A stretch of 46,158 nt of DNA, from NCBI GenBank assembly GCA_030158585.1, contig JAOASR010000101.1, positions 1-46,158 on the forward strand. The letters are read 5' to 3'. The notes under the pieces were generated by a model. That model had not been told where the DNA came from, ran no database searches, and was given only the letters and a program-made list of their open reading frames with translations. The stretch comes from Microcella sp. (GTDB lineage Bacteria > Actinomycetota > Actinomycetes > Actinomycetales > Microbacteriaceae). Of this stretch, positions 23,048 to 30,777 are shown piece by piece. The translations under genes were made by a program, and so were the position numbers. Numbering within the stretch: position 1 is the stretch's first letter; every line of letters begins with the position of its first letter.

Positions 23048-24255
23048 CCGATCCAGCGGTCGAGCACGGTGAGCGGATCGGCGAAGCGCCAGGCGACGCC
23101 GGGCTCGCCGATGGCCCCGGCCGTCTCGAGCCGCACAGACTGGGTGCCGCCCGGCGTGGTCACCTCGAGCCTGCCGATGTTGCTGCCCGCGAGCACCGAT
23201 CGCCGCTCGGTGATCTCGACGCTCGTCTCGACCTCGCCGGCGTCGAACGCGAGCACGGTCGCCGACTCGACCGCGATGAGGTCGACCGTGCGGCCCCAGT
23301 CAGAGCTCAGCTCGCCCACGACGTCACCCACCTCGACGATCGGCAGCGGTCGCACTCCCGACTGGATCGAGGGGATGAGGGCGCCGAGCGCGGCGTTCGC
23401 GGCGTCATAGCCGGGCTGCCCGACGATCACGGCTCCGACGAGCACGTCGCCGACGGGGACGAGCATGAGCTGGCAGACTCCCGCGGCGTCGGTGTAGCTG
23501 TTCGCCGCCCCGAGGGCCCCTGAGACCGCGACGGCCGCGTTGTCGTCGAACCGCTGACCGGCAGCGCTGAGGGGGCGCTGCTGCAGCACGTCGCTGAGGG
23601 TCGGGTCGGCGGCGACGAGCTGCGCCAGCCGGCCAAGATCGGCGGCCGTCGAGACGGAGGCGCGGTTGAGCCCGGTCGCGTCGACGATCACGGTGTCGGG
23701 CATCCCGTTCTCGGCCAGCCACGCCGTCGTCGCCTCGAGATAGGCATCGATGCTGCCGAAGACCGTCTCAGCCAGAAGCTCGGCGGAGTTGTTGCCCGAC
23801 CCGATGACGGTCGCGAGCAGCAGGTCGCGCGTCGTCCAGGTCTCGCCGAGCGAGACGGGCACGATGCGCACTCCGCTCGCCTGCAGGCCGCGCTGGCGCT
23901 GCAGGTCGGCGGTGTCGATCGTCATCGTCGGCCCGATGCGGCCGGGCTCGAGCTCGCCCTCCTCGATCGCGACGAGGGCGAGCACGAGCTTCACGATGCC
24001 GGCGATCGACACCGGCTCGGTCGACCCGGCCGTGATCGGAGCGCCCTCGGGCAGGGCGACGGCGCTCGCTCCCGTCTCGGGCAGCACGATCGCGGCGGCG
24101 CCCTCGTCGAGAGCGTCGGCGCTCAGCGGCCGCAGCTCGGCGGTGAGCGGCGGGATCGGGCTCAGCAGCGCGCCCGCGGCGTAGACGGTGACGAGCACGA
24201 GGAGGAGGGCGAAGATGCTGCTGATGGTGCGCATGACGCGCCTCGCCGGTTCCAT
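23044..24255 (-). CDS. PBP5-like (S11) D-Ala-D-Ala carboxypeptidase homolog, catalytic residues lost
   Basis: A 403-residue protein with one N-terminal membrane segment (about 10-30) and a periplasmic-side PBP fold. The family normally trims D-Ala from peptidoglycan using S-x-x-K, S-x-N and K-T-G motifs. The first aligns here as IAGIVKLVLALVA, so the nucleophilic Ser is Gly (GIVK). The second is intact (GSGNNSAEL). The third reads GAANSYTDAAG, where active relatives have KTGYTDAAG. Both the Ser and the Lys are absent, so I predict a non-enzymatic protein, perhaps a muropeptide binder or regulator. The start ATG has a -10 element six bases upstream. Confidence 0.85.
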   Translation of the reverse strand: MEPARRVMRTISSIFALLLVLVTVYAAGALLSPIPPLTAELRPLSADALDEGAAAIVLPETGASAVALPEGAPITAGSTEPVSIAGIVKLVLALVAIEEGELEPGRIGPTMTIDTADLQRQRGLQASGVRIVPVSLGETWTTRDLLLATVIGSGNNSAELLAETVFGSIDAYLEATTAWLAENGMPDTVIVDATGLNRASVSTAADLGRLAQLVAADPTLSDVLQQRPLSAAGQRFDDNAAVAVSGALGAANSYTDAAGVCQLMLVPVGDVLVGAVIVGQPGYDAANAALGALIPSIQSGVRPLPIVEVGDVVGELSSDWGRTVDLIAVESATVLAFDAGEVETSVEITERRSVLAGSNIGRLEVTTPGGTQSVRLETAGAIGEPGVAWRFADPLTVLDRWIG

Positions 24256-24261
24256 GCGGCC

Positions 24262-24267
24262 AGGGTA
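24262..24267 (-). promoter_or_regulatory. -10 element, leaderless PBP-like gene
   Basis: TACCCT on the minus strand, six bases from ATG 24255. Confidence 0.5.
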
Positions 24268-24325
24268 GGCCGCGCTGTCTGCCGTGTCGCTGGGGGCGCG
24301 CCGAACCGGGCGCACCCGAGCGGGA

Positions 24326-24712
24326 TCAGCCCCAGCCGAGGCGGTGCAGCTCGTCGTCGTCGATGCCGAAGTAGTGCGCGATCTCGTGCACGAGCGTGAT
24401 GTGGATCTGGTCGCGCAGCTCATCGAGGTCGCCCTCGGCGATCGCGAGCAGAGGCTCGCGGTAGAGGATGATGCGGTCGGGCAGCTCGCCGAAGCCGTAC
24501 TGGCCGCGGTCGGTGAGCGCGGTGCCCTCGTAGAGGCCGAGCAGGTCGAGCGTGCCGTCCTCCGGGCGATCCTCGACGACGAACACGAGGTTCTCGAGGC
24601 CCTCGACCATGTCGTCGGGCAGCTCGTCGAGCTCGGCGACGACGAGCGCCTCGAAGGCCTCCTCGTCGAGGTCGAGCGGAGGGAGGTCGTGCGGGGCGAG
24701 CTCGTCGCTCAC
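24326..24712 (-). CDS. zincin-like metallopeptidase family protein
   Basis: A 128-residue protein of the small actinobacterial zincin-like family. It ends with the zinc-binding motif HEIAHYFGIDDDELHRLGWG, i.e. HExxHxxGxxD with the Glu acting as base. The N-terminal half is acidic (PPLDLDEEAFEALVVAELDE). The substrate is unknown; cotranscription with ClpS suggests protein turnover. The GTG start at 24712 overlaps the stop of the DUF2017 gene by four bases; the longer upstream reading is a shadow. It is the last gene of a clpS-DUF2017-zincin operon. Confidence 0.88.
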   Translation of the reverse strand: MSDELAPHDLPPLDLDEEAFEALVVAELDELPDDMVEGLENLVFVVEDRPEDGTLDLLGLYEGTALTDRGQYGFGELPDRIILYREPLLAIAEGDLDELRDQIHITLVHEIAHYFGIDDDELHRLGWG

Positions 24713-25269
24713 GGCGCCGTCCCGGCCGCGTCGTCGAGCACCTGCACGAGGTCGTCCTGCATCCAGGCGAGCCACTGGTAGAGGTCGACGAGCCCGGCGC
24801 GCTCGGCGTCAGCGGCGTCGGCGGCGTCCTCGTCGTCGAGCTCGTCGAACCCGTCGAACTCGTCGTCATCCTCCTCGGTGAGGCCCATGCGCTCGGCGAG
24901 CACGAGCCGCAGGTCGCCGATCGAGCGCATCCAGTCGAGCGCGCCGGCCTCGTCGATGCGGATGCGCGTCGTCTCCGAGGCGGCCGCCGCGTCGGCGAGG
25001 TCGGCGGCGAAGCGGGCCGCGAACGCGCCCTTGCGCTCTGCCAGGGCGCGGCGGCTCAGGCGGCGCCACTCGGCGGCCGCCTCCTCGTCGTCGCGATAGG
25101 CGTCGGGCAGCAGTCGGGCGACAGCGGGGTCGGCCTGCGAGAGCTCGACATCGTCGGCGGCCTCGCCGAGCAGCGCCGACAGCTGGGCGGCGAGCGAGGC
25201 GAGCACGCGCGCCTCCTCGGGCTCGAGGAGCGCCTCGAACTCGTCCCCGACGGGCACGAACCCCCTCAT
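24709..25269 (-). CDS. DUF2017 family protein
   Basis: A 186-residue acidic cytoplasmic protein, DUF2017 family, restricted to actinobacteria and normally encoded next to clpS. It is helical. Recognisable parts are MRGFVPVGDEFEALLEPEEA at the start, VARLLPDAYRDDEEAAAEWR in the middle and LYQWLAWMQDDLVQVL at the end, with a very acidic run (TEEDDDEFDGFDELDDEDA) in an expected loop. No catalytic motif is visible. The ATG overlaps the clpS stop by four bases (ATGA). The constant neighbourhood makes it a candidate ClpS- or ClpC-associated factor (inference). Confidence 0.9.
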   Translation of the reverse strand: MRGFVPVGDEFEALLEPEEARVLASLAAQLSALLGEAADDVELSQADPAVARLLPDAYRDDEEAAAEWRRLSRRALAERKGAFAARFAADLADAAAASETTRIRIDEAGALDWMRSIGDLRLVLAERMGLTEEDDDEFDGFDELDDEDAADAADAERAGLVDLYQWLAWMQDDLVQVLDDAAGTAP

Positions 25270-25571
25270 CGCCGAGCCCGATCGAGCGTCGCCCAGAGCC
25301 CGTACTCGTGCATCGCCTCGACGTGCCGCTCCATCGCCTCGCGATTGCCCTCGGCGACGACGGCGCGGCCCTCGGTGTGCACCTGCATCATGCGCTTCTC
25401 GGCGGTGCGAGCATCCATGCCGAAGTGACGGCGGAAGACCCACGAGACGTAGCTCATGAGGTTGACCGGGTCGTTCCAGACGATCGTGATCCAGGGCACC
25501 TCGCTCGCGTGCAGCTCGCGGCGCTCGACCTCGACGTCGTCATCGACGAGAGGAACGGACGGGAGGGCCAT
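25266..25571 (-). CDS. clpS: ATP-dependent Clp protease adaptor ClpS
   Basis: A 101-residue adaptor that recognises N-degron substrates and hands them to the ClpC/ClpA-ClpP protease. Conserved features are PWITIVWNDPVNLMSYVSWV (with the Asn-Asp substrate pocket), FGMDARTAEKRMMQVHTEGR and AVVAEGNREAMERHVEAMHE. The start ATG 25571 is preferred over an in-frame start 33 bases upstream because a -10-like element lies six bases before it. First gene of an operon with DUF2017 and a zincin-like protein. Confidence 0.94.
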   Translation of the reverse strand: MALPSVPLVDDDVEVERRELHASEVPWITIVWNDPVNLMSYVSWVFRRHFGMDARTAEKRMMQVHTEGRAVVAEGNREAMERHVEAMHEYGLWATLDRARR

Positions 25572-25577
25572 GCCGTC

Positions 25578-25583
25578 ATTCTC
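25578..25583 (-). promoter_or_regulatory. -10-like element, leaderless clpS
   Basis: GAGAAT on the minus strand (fits nAnnnT), six bases from ATG 25571. Confidence 0.4.
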
Positions 25584-25623
25584 CCGCACCGCGCTCACGG
25601 GCACGTGCGGGCGGATGCTGCGC

Positions 25624-26082
25624 TCAGGCCTCGGCGAGGATCTGCTCGCGGGCCCGCGTGAACTCCTCGTCCGACACGAGTCCCTCGTCGCGCGCCGCGG
25701 TGAGCGCGCGCAGGCGGGAGGTGACGTCGGCGGCGACCGGCGTCTCGCCTGCGGAGGTCGGGGCGTCGTGGCGATCGACCGCGTCCTTCACGGCGGCGCT
25801 CGCGACGAACGCGGTCGCGGCGTTTTCGTCGGTGACGGCGAGGAAGGTGCCGGTCGGGCCGAGCCCGAGCTTCTGTGAGGCCTGGTGCGCGATGACCATG
25901 CGGTAGATGCCGAAGGCGATCGCGGCGACGAACGCGAGAGAGAACAGCACGCCGAAGAGCCCGAACCAGCCGACGAAGGCCCCGCCGCTCGGGTCGATCG
26001 GGAAATCGGGGGTGCCGGGGCCGGGGAACCCTCCGTCGATGCCGGGGTCGAAGCCGGGGTCGAACGAGCGCCAGTGCATCAT
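25624..26082 (-). CDS. SHOCT domain membrane protein
   Basis: A 152-residue protein. The N-terminal 30 residues are Gly/Pro/Asp-rich (SFDPGFDPGIDGGFPGPGTP). One membrane helix follows at about 38-63 (FVGWFGLFGVLFSLAFVAAI). The C-terminal 30 residues are a SHOCT motif (short C-terminal oligomerisation domain; LRALTAARDEGLVSDEEFTR). Function unknown; SHOCT domains promote oligomer formation. The start ATG 26082 is followed directly by a second ATG; the first is chosen because a -10 hexamer lies seven bases upstream. It is separate from clpS. Confidence 0.85.
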   Translation of the reverse strand: MMHWRSFDPGFDPGIDGGFPGPGTPDFPIDPSGGAFVGWFGLFGVLFSLAFVAAIAFGIYRMVIAHQASQKLGLGPTGTFLAVTDENAATAFVASAAVKDAVDRHDAPTSAGETPVAADVTSRLRALTAARDEGLVSDEEFTRAREQILAEA

Positions 26083-26089
26083 GAGCGTC

Positions 26090-26095
26090 ACTCTA
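26090..26095 (-). promoter_or_regulatory. -10 element, leaderless SHOCT gene
   Basis: TAGAGT on the minus strand, seven bases from ATG 26082. Confidence 0.5.
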
Positions 26096-26123
26096 GACCT
26101 GGAGCAGGTCGAGAGCGAGAGCG

Positions 26124-27014
26124 TCAGGCCGACTTCTTGCGAGGCGCGGGCTTCTTCTTCGCGGGCGCCTTCGCCGAGCTCTTCGGTGCCGCCTTGGGTG
26201 CCGACGTCCGAGCCCCGCCGCCCTTCTTCTTCGCCCGGTTCGCCTCGATGCTGCGCTGCAACGCGTCCATGAGGCTCAGCACCTCGCCGCCCGAGTCCTC
26301 CTCCTGCTCGCCGAAGGTCTCGTCGGTCGACATCGCGTCGCCCTGCGCGAGCTTCGCCTCGACGAGCTGCCGCAGCTGCTCCTGGTACTCGTCGGTGAAC
26401 TGCTCGGGGGCGAAGTCGCCCGCGAACGACTCGACGAGCGAGCGGCTCATGTCGAGCTCTTTCGCGCCGATGCGCACCGAGGCATCGAGCGACGGGAACC
26501 GCGCCTCGCGCACCTCGTCGTCCCACAGCAGCGTCTGCAGCATGAGCACGTCGCCGCGCACGCGCAGGGCCGCAAGGCGCGTCTTCTGCCGCAGCGAGAA
26601 CAGCACGATCGCGGTGCGCTCCTGCTCCTCGAGCGTGCGGCGCAGCAGTACGTAGGCCTTGGGCGAGGAGCCGTCGGGCTCGAGGAAGTAGCTGCGGTCG
26701 AACATGATCGGGTCGATCTGCTCGGTCGGCACGAACTCGACGACGTCGATCTCTCTGCTGCGCTCGCTCGGCAGCGTCGCGAGGTCGTCGTCGGTGAGCA
26801 CGACCGTGCGCTCGCCGTCGTCGTAGGCCTTGTCGATGTCGCCGAAGTCGACGACCTTGCCGCAGATCTCGCACCGCCTCTGGTACCGGATGCGCCCGCC
26901 ATCGGCGTCGTGCACCTGGTGCAGCGGCAGGTCGTGGTCCTCGGTCGCGCTGTAGACCTTGACGGGAACATTGACGAGCCCGAACGTGATCGCGCCCTTC
27001 CAGATCGATCGCAT
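26124..27014 (-). CDS. ku: non-homologous end-joining protein Ku
   Basis: A 296-residue homodimeric DNA end-binding protein. The family start is typical (MRSIWKGAITFGLVNVPVKV), followed by RCEICGKVV and DDEVREARFPSLD and the bridge region. The last 35 residues are a Lys/Ala/Pro-rich tail (ANRAKKKGGGARTSAPKAA and on), as in mycobacterial Ku, where such tails bind DNA. It recruits LigD, encoded divergently 88 bases away. The ATG 27014 is right for the family; CACGCT lies six bases before it and there is no Shine-Dalgarno sequence. Confidence 0.97.
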   Translation of the reverse strand: MRSIWKGAITFGLVNVPVKVYSATEDHDLPLHQVHDADGGRIRYQRRCEICGKVVDFGDIDKAYDDGERTVVLTDDDLATLPSERSREIDVVEFVPTEQIDPIMFDRSYFLEPDGSSPKAYVLLRRTLEEQERTAIVLFSLRQKTRLAALRVRGDVLMLQTLLWDDEVREARFPSLDASVRIGAKELDMSRSLVESFAGDFAPEQFTDEYQEQLRQLVEAKLAQGDAMSTDETFGEQEEDSGGEVLSLMDALQRSIEANRAKKKGGGARTSAPKAAPKSSAKAPAKKKPAPRKKSA

Positions 27015-27048
27015 CGCCCCAGCGTGCGCGCGGGGCGAGCACACGCCA

Positions 27049-27068
27049 ACCCCCTTGCGCAAAGGGGT
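27049..27068. promoter_or_regulatory. 20-bp palindrome between ku and ligD
   Basis: ACCCCCTTGCGCAAAGGGGT is an inverted repeat with a single mismatched pair (TTGCGCAA core), in the middle of the 88-bp divergent gap. It is a good candidate operator acting on both promoters. Its regulator is unknown. Confidence 0.5.
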
Positions 27069-27102
27069 GGCAGGGGCGGATGCCTCGGCGAACCATGGCG
27101 GA

Positions 27103-29598
27103 ATGGCAACCTCTGACACTCGCGTCACCATCGAGGGCCGCACGCTCAAGCTCACGAGCCTCGACAGGGTGATCTACCCCGAGACCGGCACGACCAAGGC
27201 TGACGTGCTCGCGTACTACGCCGCCGTCGCCGAGGCGATGCTGCCGCACGTGCGCCACCGCCCCGCGACACGCAAGCGCTGGGTCGACGGCGTCGGCACG
27301 CTCGAGAAGCCCGGGCAGGTGTTCTTCCAGAAGAACCTCGACGCCTCGACGCCCGAGTGGGTCGAGCGGGTCGAGATCCAGCACTCGGACCACGTGAACA
27401 CCTACCCGCTCGTCAACGAGGCGGCGACGCTCGCCTGGCTCGCGCAGATCAGCTCGCTCGAGATCCACGTGCCGCAGTGGCGCGTCGGGCGAGCAGGGAA
27501 GCCCAAGCGGCCCGATCGGCTCGTGCTCGACCTCGACCCGGGGCCCGGCGTGGGGCTGCCCGAGTGCGCCGAGGTCGCGCGGCTCGCGCGGAGCATCCTG
27601 AAGGACATCGGGCTCGACCCGCTGCCCGTGACGAGCGGGAGCAAGGGCATCCACCTCTACAGCGCGCTCGACGGCACGCAGACCTCGGATCAGATCTCGG
27701 CCGTCGCGCACGAGCTGGCGCGCGCCCTTGAGGCCGACCACCCCGACCTCGTCGTGAGCGACATGAAGAAGTCGAAGCGCGAGGGCCGCGTGCTCGTCGA
27801 CTGGAGCCAGAACAGCGGCGCCAAGACGACCGTCGCGCCGTACTCGCTGCGCGGCCGCTCGCGGCCCATGGTCGCCGCACCCCGCACGTGGCGCGAACTG
27901 GACTCGCCGACGCTCGCGCACCTCGACCACCAGGAGGTCGTGCGGCGCGTCGCGAAGCGCGGCGACCTGCTCGTCCCGCTCGAGGCGGCGTACACCGACG
28001 ACGACGAGGAGGACGACCGACTCGCGACCTATCGGTCGATGAGGGATGCCCGGCGCACGCCCGAGCCCGTGCCCGAGTCGGTGCCGCCCCCGAGCGATGA
28101 GCGGCGCTTCGTCATCCAGGAGCACCACGCCCGGCGCCTGCACTACGACGTGCGGCTCGAGCGCGACGGCGTGCTCGTCAGCTGGGCCGTGCCGAAGGGG
28201 CCGCCCGACGACCCCGCCGTGAACCGGCTCGCGGTGCCGACCGAGGACCACCCGATCGAGTACCTCGACTTCGAGGGCACGATTCCGGCGGGGGAGTACG
28301 GCGCGGGCGACATGACGATCTGGGATGCGGGCACCTACGAGCTCGAGAAGTGGCGCGACGGCGAGGAGGTCATCGCGACGCTGCACGGGCGGCGCGGCTC
28401 GCACCGCTACGCGCTCATCCGCACGGGCGAGAGGGCGCCGGCGGGCGTCGCCGGGCCGGGCCGCGCGCAGTGGATCATGCACCTCATGGACGAGGGGCCC
28501 GCTCGCCGGCCGGCCGCCGAACCGCGCCTCGAGCGGCGGTCGGGGCGGCGCGTGCTCGGCGGCAGCGGTCGGGGCGCGGGGGCTGCGGGCGGGGGAGCGG
28601 GCGGTGGATCGGGACCGAGCTCGTCGACCGCGTCGCTCGCCCCCATGCTCGCGACCGCCGGCAGCGTCGCCGACATCGCCGAGCCCGAGCAGTGGGCGTT
28701 CGAGATGAAGTGGGACGGCATTCGCGCCCTCGCCCACCTCGACTGCGGGTCGCTCGCCCTGCGCAGCCGCAACGGCATCGACCTCACGCCCGCCTACCCC
28801 GAGCTCGCGGTGCTCGCCGACCTCATCGACGAGTCGGTGCGCGACGCCGGGCCGGTCGTGCTCGACGGCGAGATCGTCGCCCTCGACGAGAGCGGCCGCC
28901 CCGACTTCGGCCTGCTGCAGCGCCGCATGGGCCTGACGAAGCCGCGCGAGATCGCGGCGATGGTCTCGGCCGTCCCCGTTCGGGTCATGCTCTTCGACGT
29001 GCTGCTGGCCGGCGGTGAGGATGCCGCGGGGCTCGACTACGCCGCCCGCCGCGAGCTGCTCGCCGCCCTCGTGACCGACCAGAGCCCGGTGCACGTGCCG
29101 CCCGCGTTCGACGGCGACCTCGACGACGCGCTGACCACGAGTCGCGAGCTCGACCTCGAGGGCGTCATGGCGAAGCGCCGCGACAGCCTCTACCGCGCCG
29201 GCCGCCGCTCGAGCGCGTGGATCAAGCTCAAGCACGTGCGCGCCCAGTCGGTCGTCGTGGGCGGCTGGCGCCCGGGCTCCGGCCGACGTGCCGACGGCAT
29301 CGGGTCGCTGCTCGTGGGGGTGCCGCAGGGCCGCGGCCTCGCGTACGCGGGGAAGGTCGGCTCGGGGTTCAGCGAGCGCGAGCTCGATAGGTTGCGCGAC
29401 CGCCTGCGGGCGCTCGAAACCTCGCGGAGCCCGTTCACGGACATCCCCTCGGTCGACGCGCGTGATGCCGTGTGGCTGCGCCCGGAGCTCGTGGGAGAGG
29501 TCGCGTTCACCGAGTGGACGGGCACGGGGAGGCTGCGGCATCCGGTCTGGCGGGGGTGGCGCGACGACGTCGACCCGGCCGCGATCGAGCGGGAATGA
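27103..29598 (+). CDS. ligD: ATP-dependent DNA ligase LigD (polymerase-phosphoesterase-ligase)
   Basis: An 831-residue three-domain NHEJ enzyme in the mycobacterial order. The primase-like polymerase domain is residues 1-300 (DRVIYPETGTTKADVLAYYA, then LVLDLDPGPG with catalytic Asp pair, and GSKGIHLY). The 3'-phosphoesterase domain is about 325-470 (FVIQEHHARRLHYDVRLERD). A Gly-rich linker (about 490-505) leads to the ligase domain, with nucleotidyl-accepting K536 in EMKWDGIR and DGEIVALDE. Catalytic motifs are all present. ATG 27103 was chosen by homology and has AACCAT six bases upstream. It ends before a strong hairpin. Acts with Ku on double-strand breaks. Confidence 0.97.
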   Translation: MATSDTRVTIEGRTLKLTSLDRVIYPETGTTKADVLAYYAAVAEAMLPHVRHRPATRKRWVDGVGTLEKPGQVFFQKNLDASTPEWVERVEIQHSDHVNTYPLVNEAATLAWLAQISSLEIHVPQWRVGRAGKPKRPDRLVLDLDPGPGVGLPECAEVARLARSILKDIGLDPLPVTSGSKGIHLYSALDGTQTSDQISAVAHELARALEADHPDLVVSDMKKSKREGRVLVDWSQNSGAKTTVAPYSLRGRSRPMVAAPRTWRELDSPTLAHLDHQEVVRRVAKRGDLLVPLEAAYTDDDEEDDRLATYRSMRDARRTPEPVPESVPPPSDERRFVIQEHHARRLHYDVRLERDGVLVSWAVPKGPPDDPAVNRLAVPTEDHPIEYLDFEGTIPAGEYGAGDMTIWDAGTYELEKWRDGEEVIATLHGRRGSHRYALIRTGERAPAGVAGPGRAQWIMHLMDEGPARRPAAEPRLERRSGRRVLGGSGRGAGAAGGGAGGGSGPSSSTASLAPMLATAGSVADIAEPEQWAFEMKWDGIRALAHLDCGSLALRSRNGIDLTPAYPELAVLADLIDESVRDAGPVVLDGEIVALDESGRPDFGLLQRRMGLTKPREIAAMVSAVPVRVMLFDVLLAGGEDAAGLDYAARRELLAALVTDQSPVHVPPAFDGDLDDALTTSRELDLEGVMAKRRDSLYRAGRRSSAWIKLKHVRAQSVVVGGWRPGSGRRADGIGSLLVGVPQGRGLAYAGKVGSGFSERELDRLRDRLRALETSRSPFTDIPSVDARDAVWLRPELVGEVAFTEWTGTGRLRHPVWRGWRDDVDPAAIERE

Positions 29599-29631
29599 GG
29601 CGCCGTGCCGGGCGCCCGAAGTGGCGAACGA

Positions 29632-29667
29632 CGAAGCCCCGGTCCGCACTGCGGAACCGGGGCTTCG
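29632..29667. terminator. bidirectional terminator between ligD and tRNA-His
   Basis: A perfect 12-bp stem (CGAAGCCCCGGT with its complement at 29656-29667), extended inside by CCGC-ACT-GCGG. Serves convergent ligD and tRNA-His. Confidence 0.75.
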
Positions 29668-29673
29668 AGCTGG

Positions 29674-29747
29674 GGTGAGTAACGGGACTTGAACCCGCGG
29701 CCCCCTGGACCACAACCAGGTGCTCTACCGACTGAGCTATACCCACC
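29674..29747 (-). tRNA. tRNA-His (GUG)
   Basis: Minus strand. The acceptor stem GTGGGTA pairs with TACTCAC. The D-arm reads TAGCTCAGTCGGTAGAGC, the anticodon loop TTGTGGT gives GUG, and the T-arm is GGGTTCAAGTCCC. The encoded G at 29747 matches C73, giving the extra G(-1) of tRNA-His. CCA is not encoded. Confidence 0.95.
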
Positions 29748-29846
29748 AGGCGTCACGCCGAGGCGCGACCGGTCAATGCTAATACAGGCGAGGCCTCGCG
29801 CGCGCCACGGAGCCCGGTCGCGCGTTCGGGTCTGCCGTCAGGGCGC

Positions 29847-30470
29847 TCAGCCGAGTCGCGGCGCCCAGCGCTCGACGATCGTCGCGGCGACGGCCTGGGC
29901 ATCGTCGCTCGAGGGGCCGGGCTCGGCGACGAAGCCGACGCGGCGGTAGTACTCGAGCTCGCGGATCGACTCGAGGATGTCGGCGAGCGCCCGGTGCCCG
30001 CCGTTCTTCGCGGGAGCGTTGAAGTACACGCGCGGGAACCAGCGCCGCACGAGCTCTTTGATGCTCGAGACGTCGACCGAGCGGTAGTGCAGATGGGCGT
30101 CGACGCGAGGCATGTCGCGGGCGAGGAACGAGCGGTCGGTGCCGATGGTGTTGCCCGCGAGTGGCGCCTGCCCGGCGGTCGGCACGTGCTCGGCGATGTA
30201 GGCCAGCACCGCCTCTTCGGCCTCGTCGAGGCTCACGCCGTGCTCGAGCTCGGTCAGCAGGCCCGACGACTCGTGCATGGTGCGCACGAAGTCGCCCATG
30301 CTCGCCAGGGCGCTGGCCGACGGCTTGATGACGATGGCGAAGCCCGGATGCACGGGCTCGAGGTCGTAGTCGGTGATGACCACGGCGACCTCGACGAGCT
30401 CGTCCTTCGTCAGATCGAGGCCCGTCATCTCGCAGTCGATCCAGACGAGTCGATCCGTTGCAGCGCTCAC
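29847..30470 (-). CDS. orn: oligoribonuclease
   Basis: A 207-residue 3'-5' exoribonuclease that degrades di- to penta-nucleotides, including pGpG from c-di-GMP breakdown. DEDDh residues: D12 and E14 in VWIDCEMTGLD, the central Asp in AGNTIGTDRSFLARDMPRVD, and the C-terminal NGGHRALADILESI with the catalytic His and last Asp. The length fits. The GTG at 30470 has a -10 element exactly six bases upstream, so it should be leaderless. tRNA-His follows on the same strand. Confidence 0.97.
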   Translation of the reverse strand: MSAATDRLVWIDCEMTGLDLTKDELVEVAVVITDYDLEPVHPGFAIVIKPSASALASMGDFVRTMHESSGLLTELEHGVSLDEAEEAVLAYIAEHVPTAGQAPLAGNTIGTDRSFLARDMPRVDAHLHYRSVDVSSIKELVRRWFPRVYFNAPAKNGGHRALADILESIRELEYYRRVGFVAEPGPSSDDAQAVAATIVERWAPRLG

Positions 30471-30476
30471 CCCCGG

Positions 30477-30482
30477 AGTCTA
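30477..30482 (-). promoter_or_regulatory. -10 element, leaderless orn
   Basis: TAGACT on the minus strand, six bases from GTG 30470. Confidence 0.55.
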
Positions 30483-30501
30483 ACGGCCAGCCCCGACGGC
30501 C

Positions 30502-30507
30502 TACGCT
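30502..30507 (+). promoter_or_regulatory. -10 element, leaderless thioredoxin-like gene
   Basis: TACGCT, six bases before GTG 30514. It lies 19 bases from the divergent -10 of orn, so the two promoters share their core region. Confidence 0.5.
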
Positions 30508-30513
30508 GGGCGA

Positions 30514-30777
30514 GTGCTGCTCGAGCTCTACACCTCCGCCTTCTGCGACCCGTGCCACCGGGCGCGCGAGGTCGTCGCCGAGGCGCAGCGACTCGTGCCC
30601 GCCCTCGTCGTCGACGAGAGGGATGTCGCGGCGCATGCCGAGCTCGCCGAAGAGCTCGGCATCACGAGCACGCCGACGACGATCATCCGCCGCGCCGACG
30701 GCACCGAGGTCGTGCGCGCCGCAGGCGTGCCGACGCTGCCGCGCCTGTTGACGGCGCTCGCGCAGGCCGCCGACTAG
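30514..30777 (+). CDS. thioredoxin/glutaredoxin-like protein
   Basis: An 87-residue thioredoxin-fold protein. Active site C11-D-P-C14 (TSAFCDPCHRAREV), cis-Pro region GITSTPTTI, and DGTEVVRAAGVPTLPRLL at the end. It would carry out thiol-disulfide exchange in the cytoplasm (no signal peptide). It is shorter than classic thioredoxin, resembling glutaredoxin-like or alkylhydroperoxide-type small carriers; partner unknown. The GTG start is chosen since no other in-frame start precedes it and the -10 lies six bases before. Its stop and that of the convergent channel gene share the palindrome CTAG. Confidence 0.88.
   Translation: MLLELYTSAFCDPCHRAREVVAEAQRLVPALVVDERDVAAHAELAEELGITSTPTTIIRRADGTEVVRAAGVPTLPRLLTALAQAAD

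Noticed and set aside
27015-27102. SOS (LexA) box controlling ku/ligD
   Set aside because: The palindrome does not match the actinobacterial TCGAAC-N4-GTTCGA box.
25624-29715. A 1363-residue reading frame antisense to ku/ligD
   Set aside because: The codons are antisense shadows of high-GC genes (Arg/His/Ala repeats); ligD on the plus strand has full domain and motif support.
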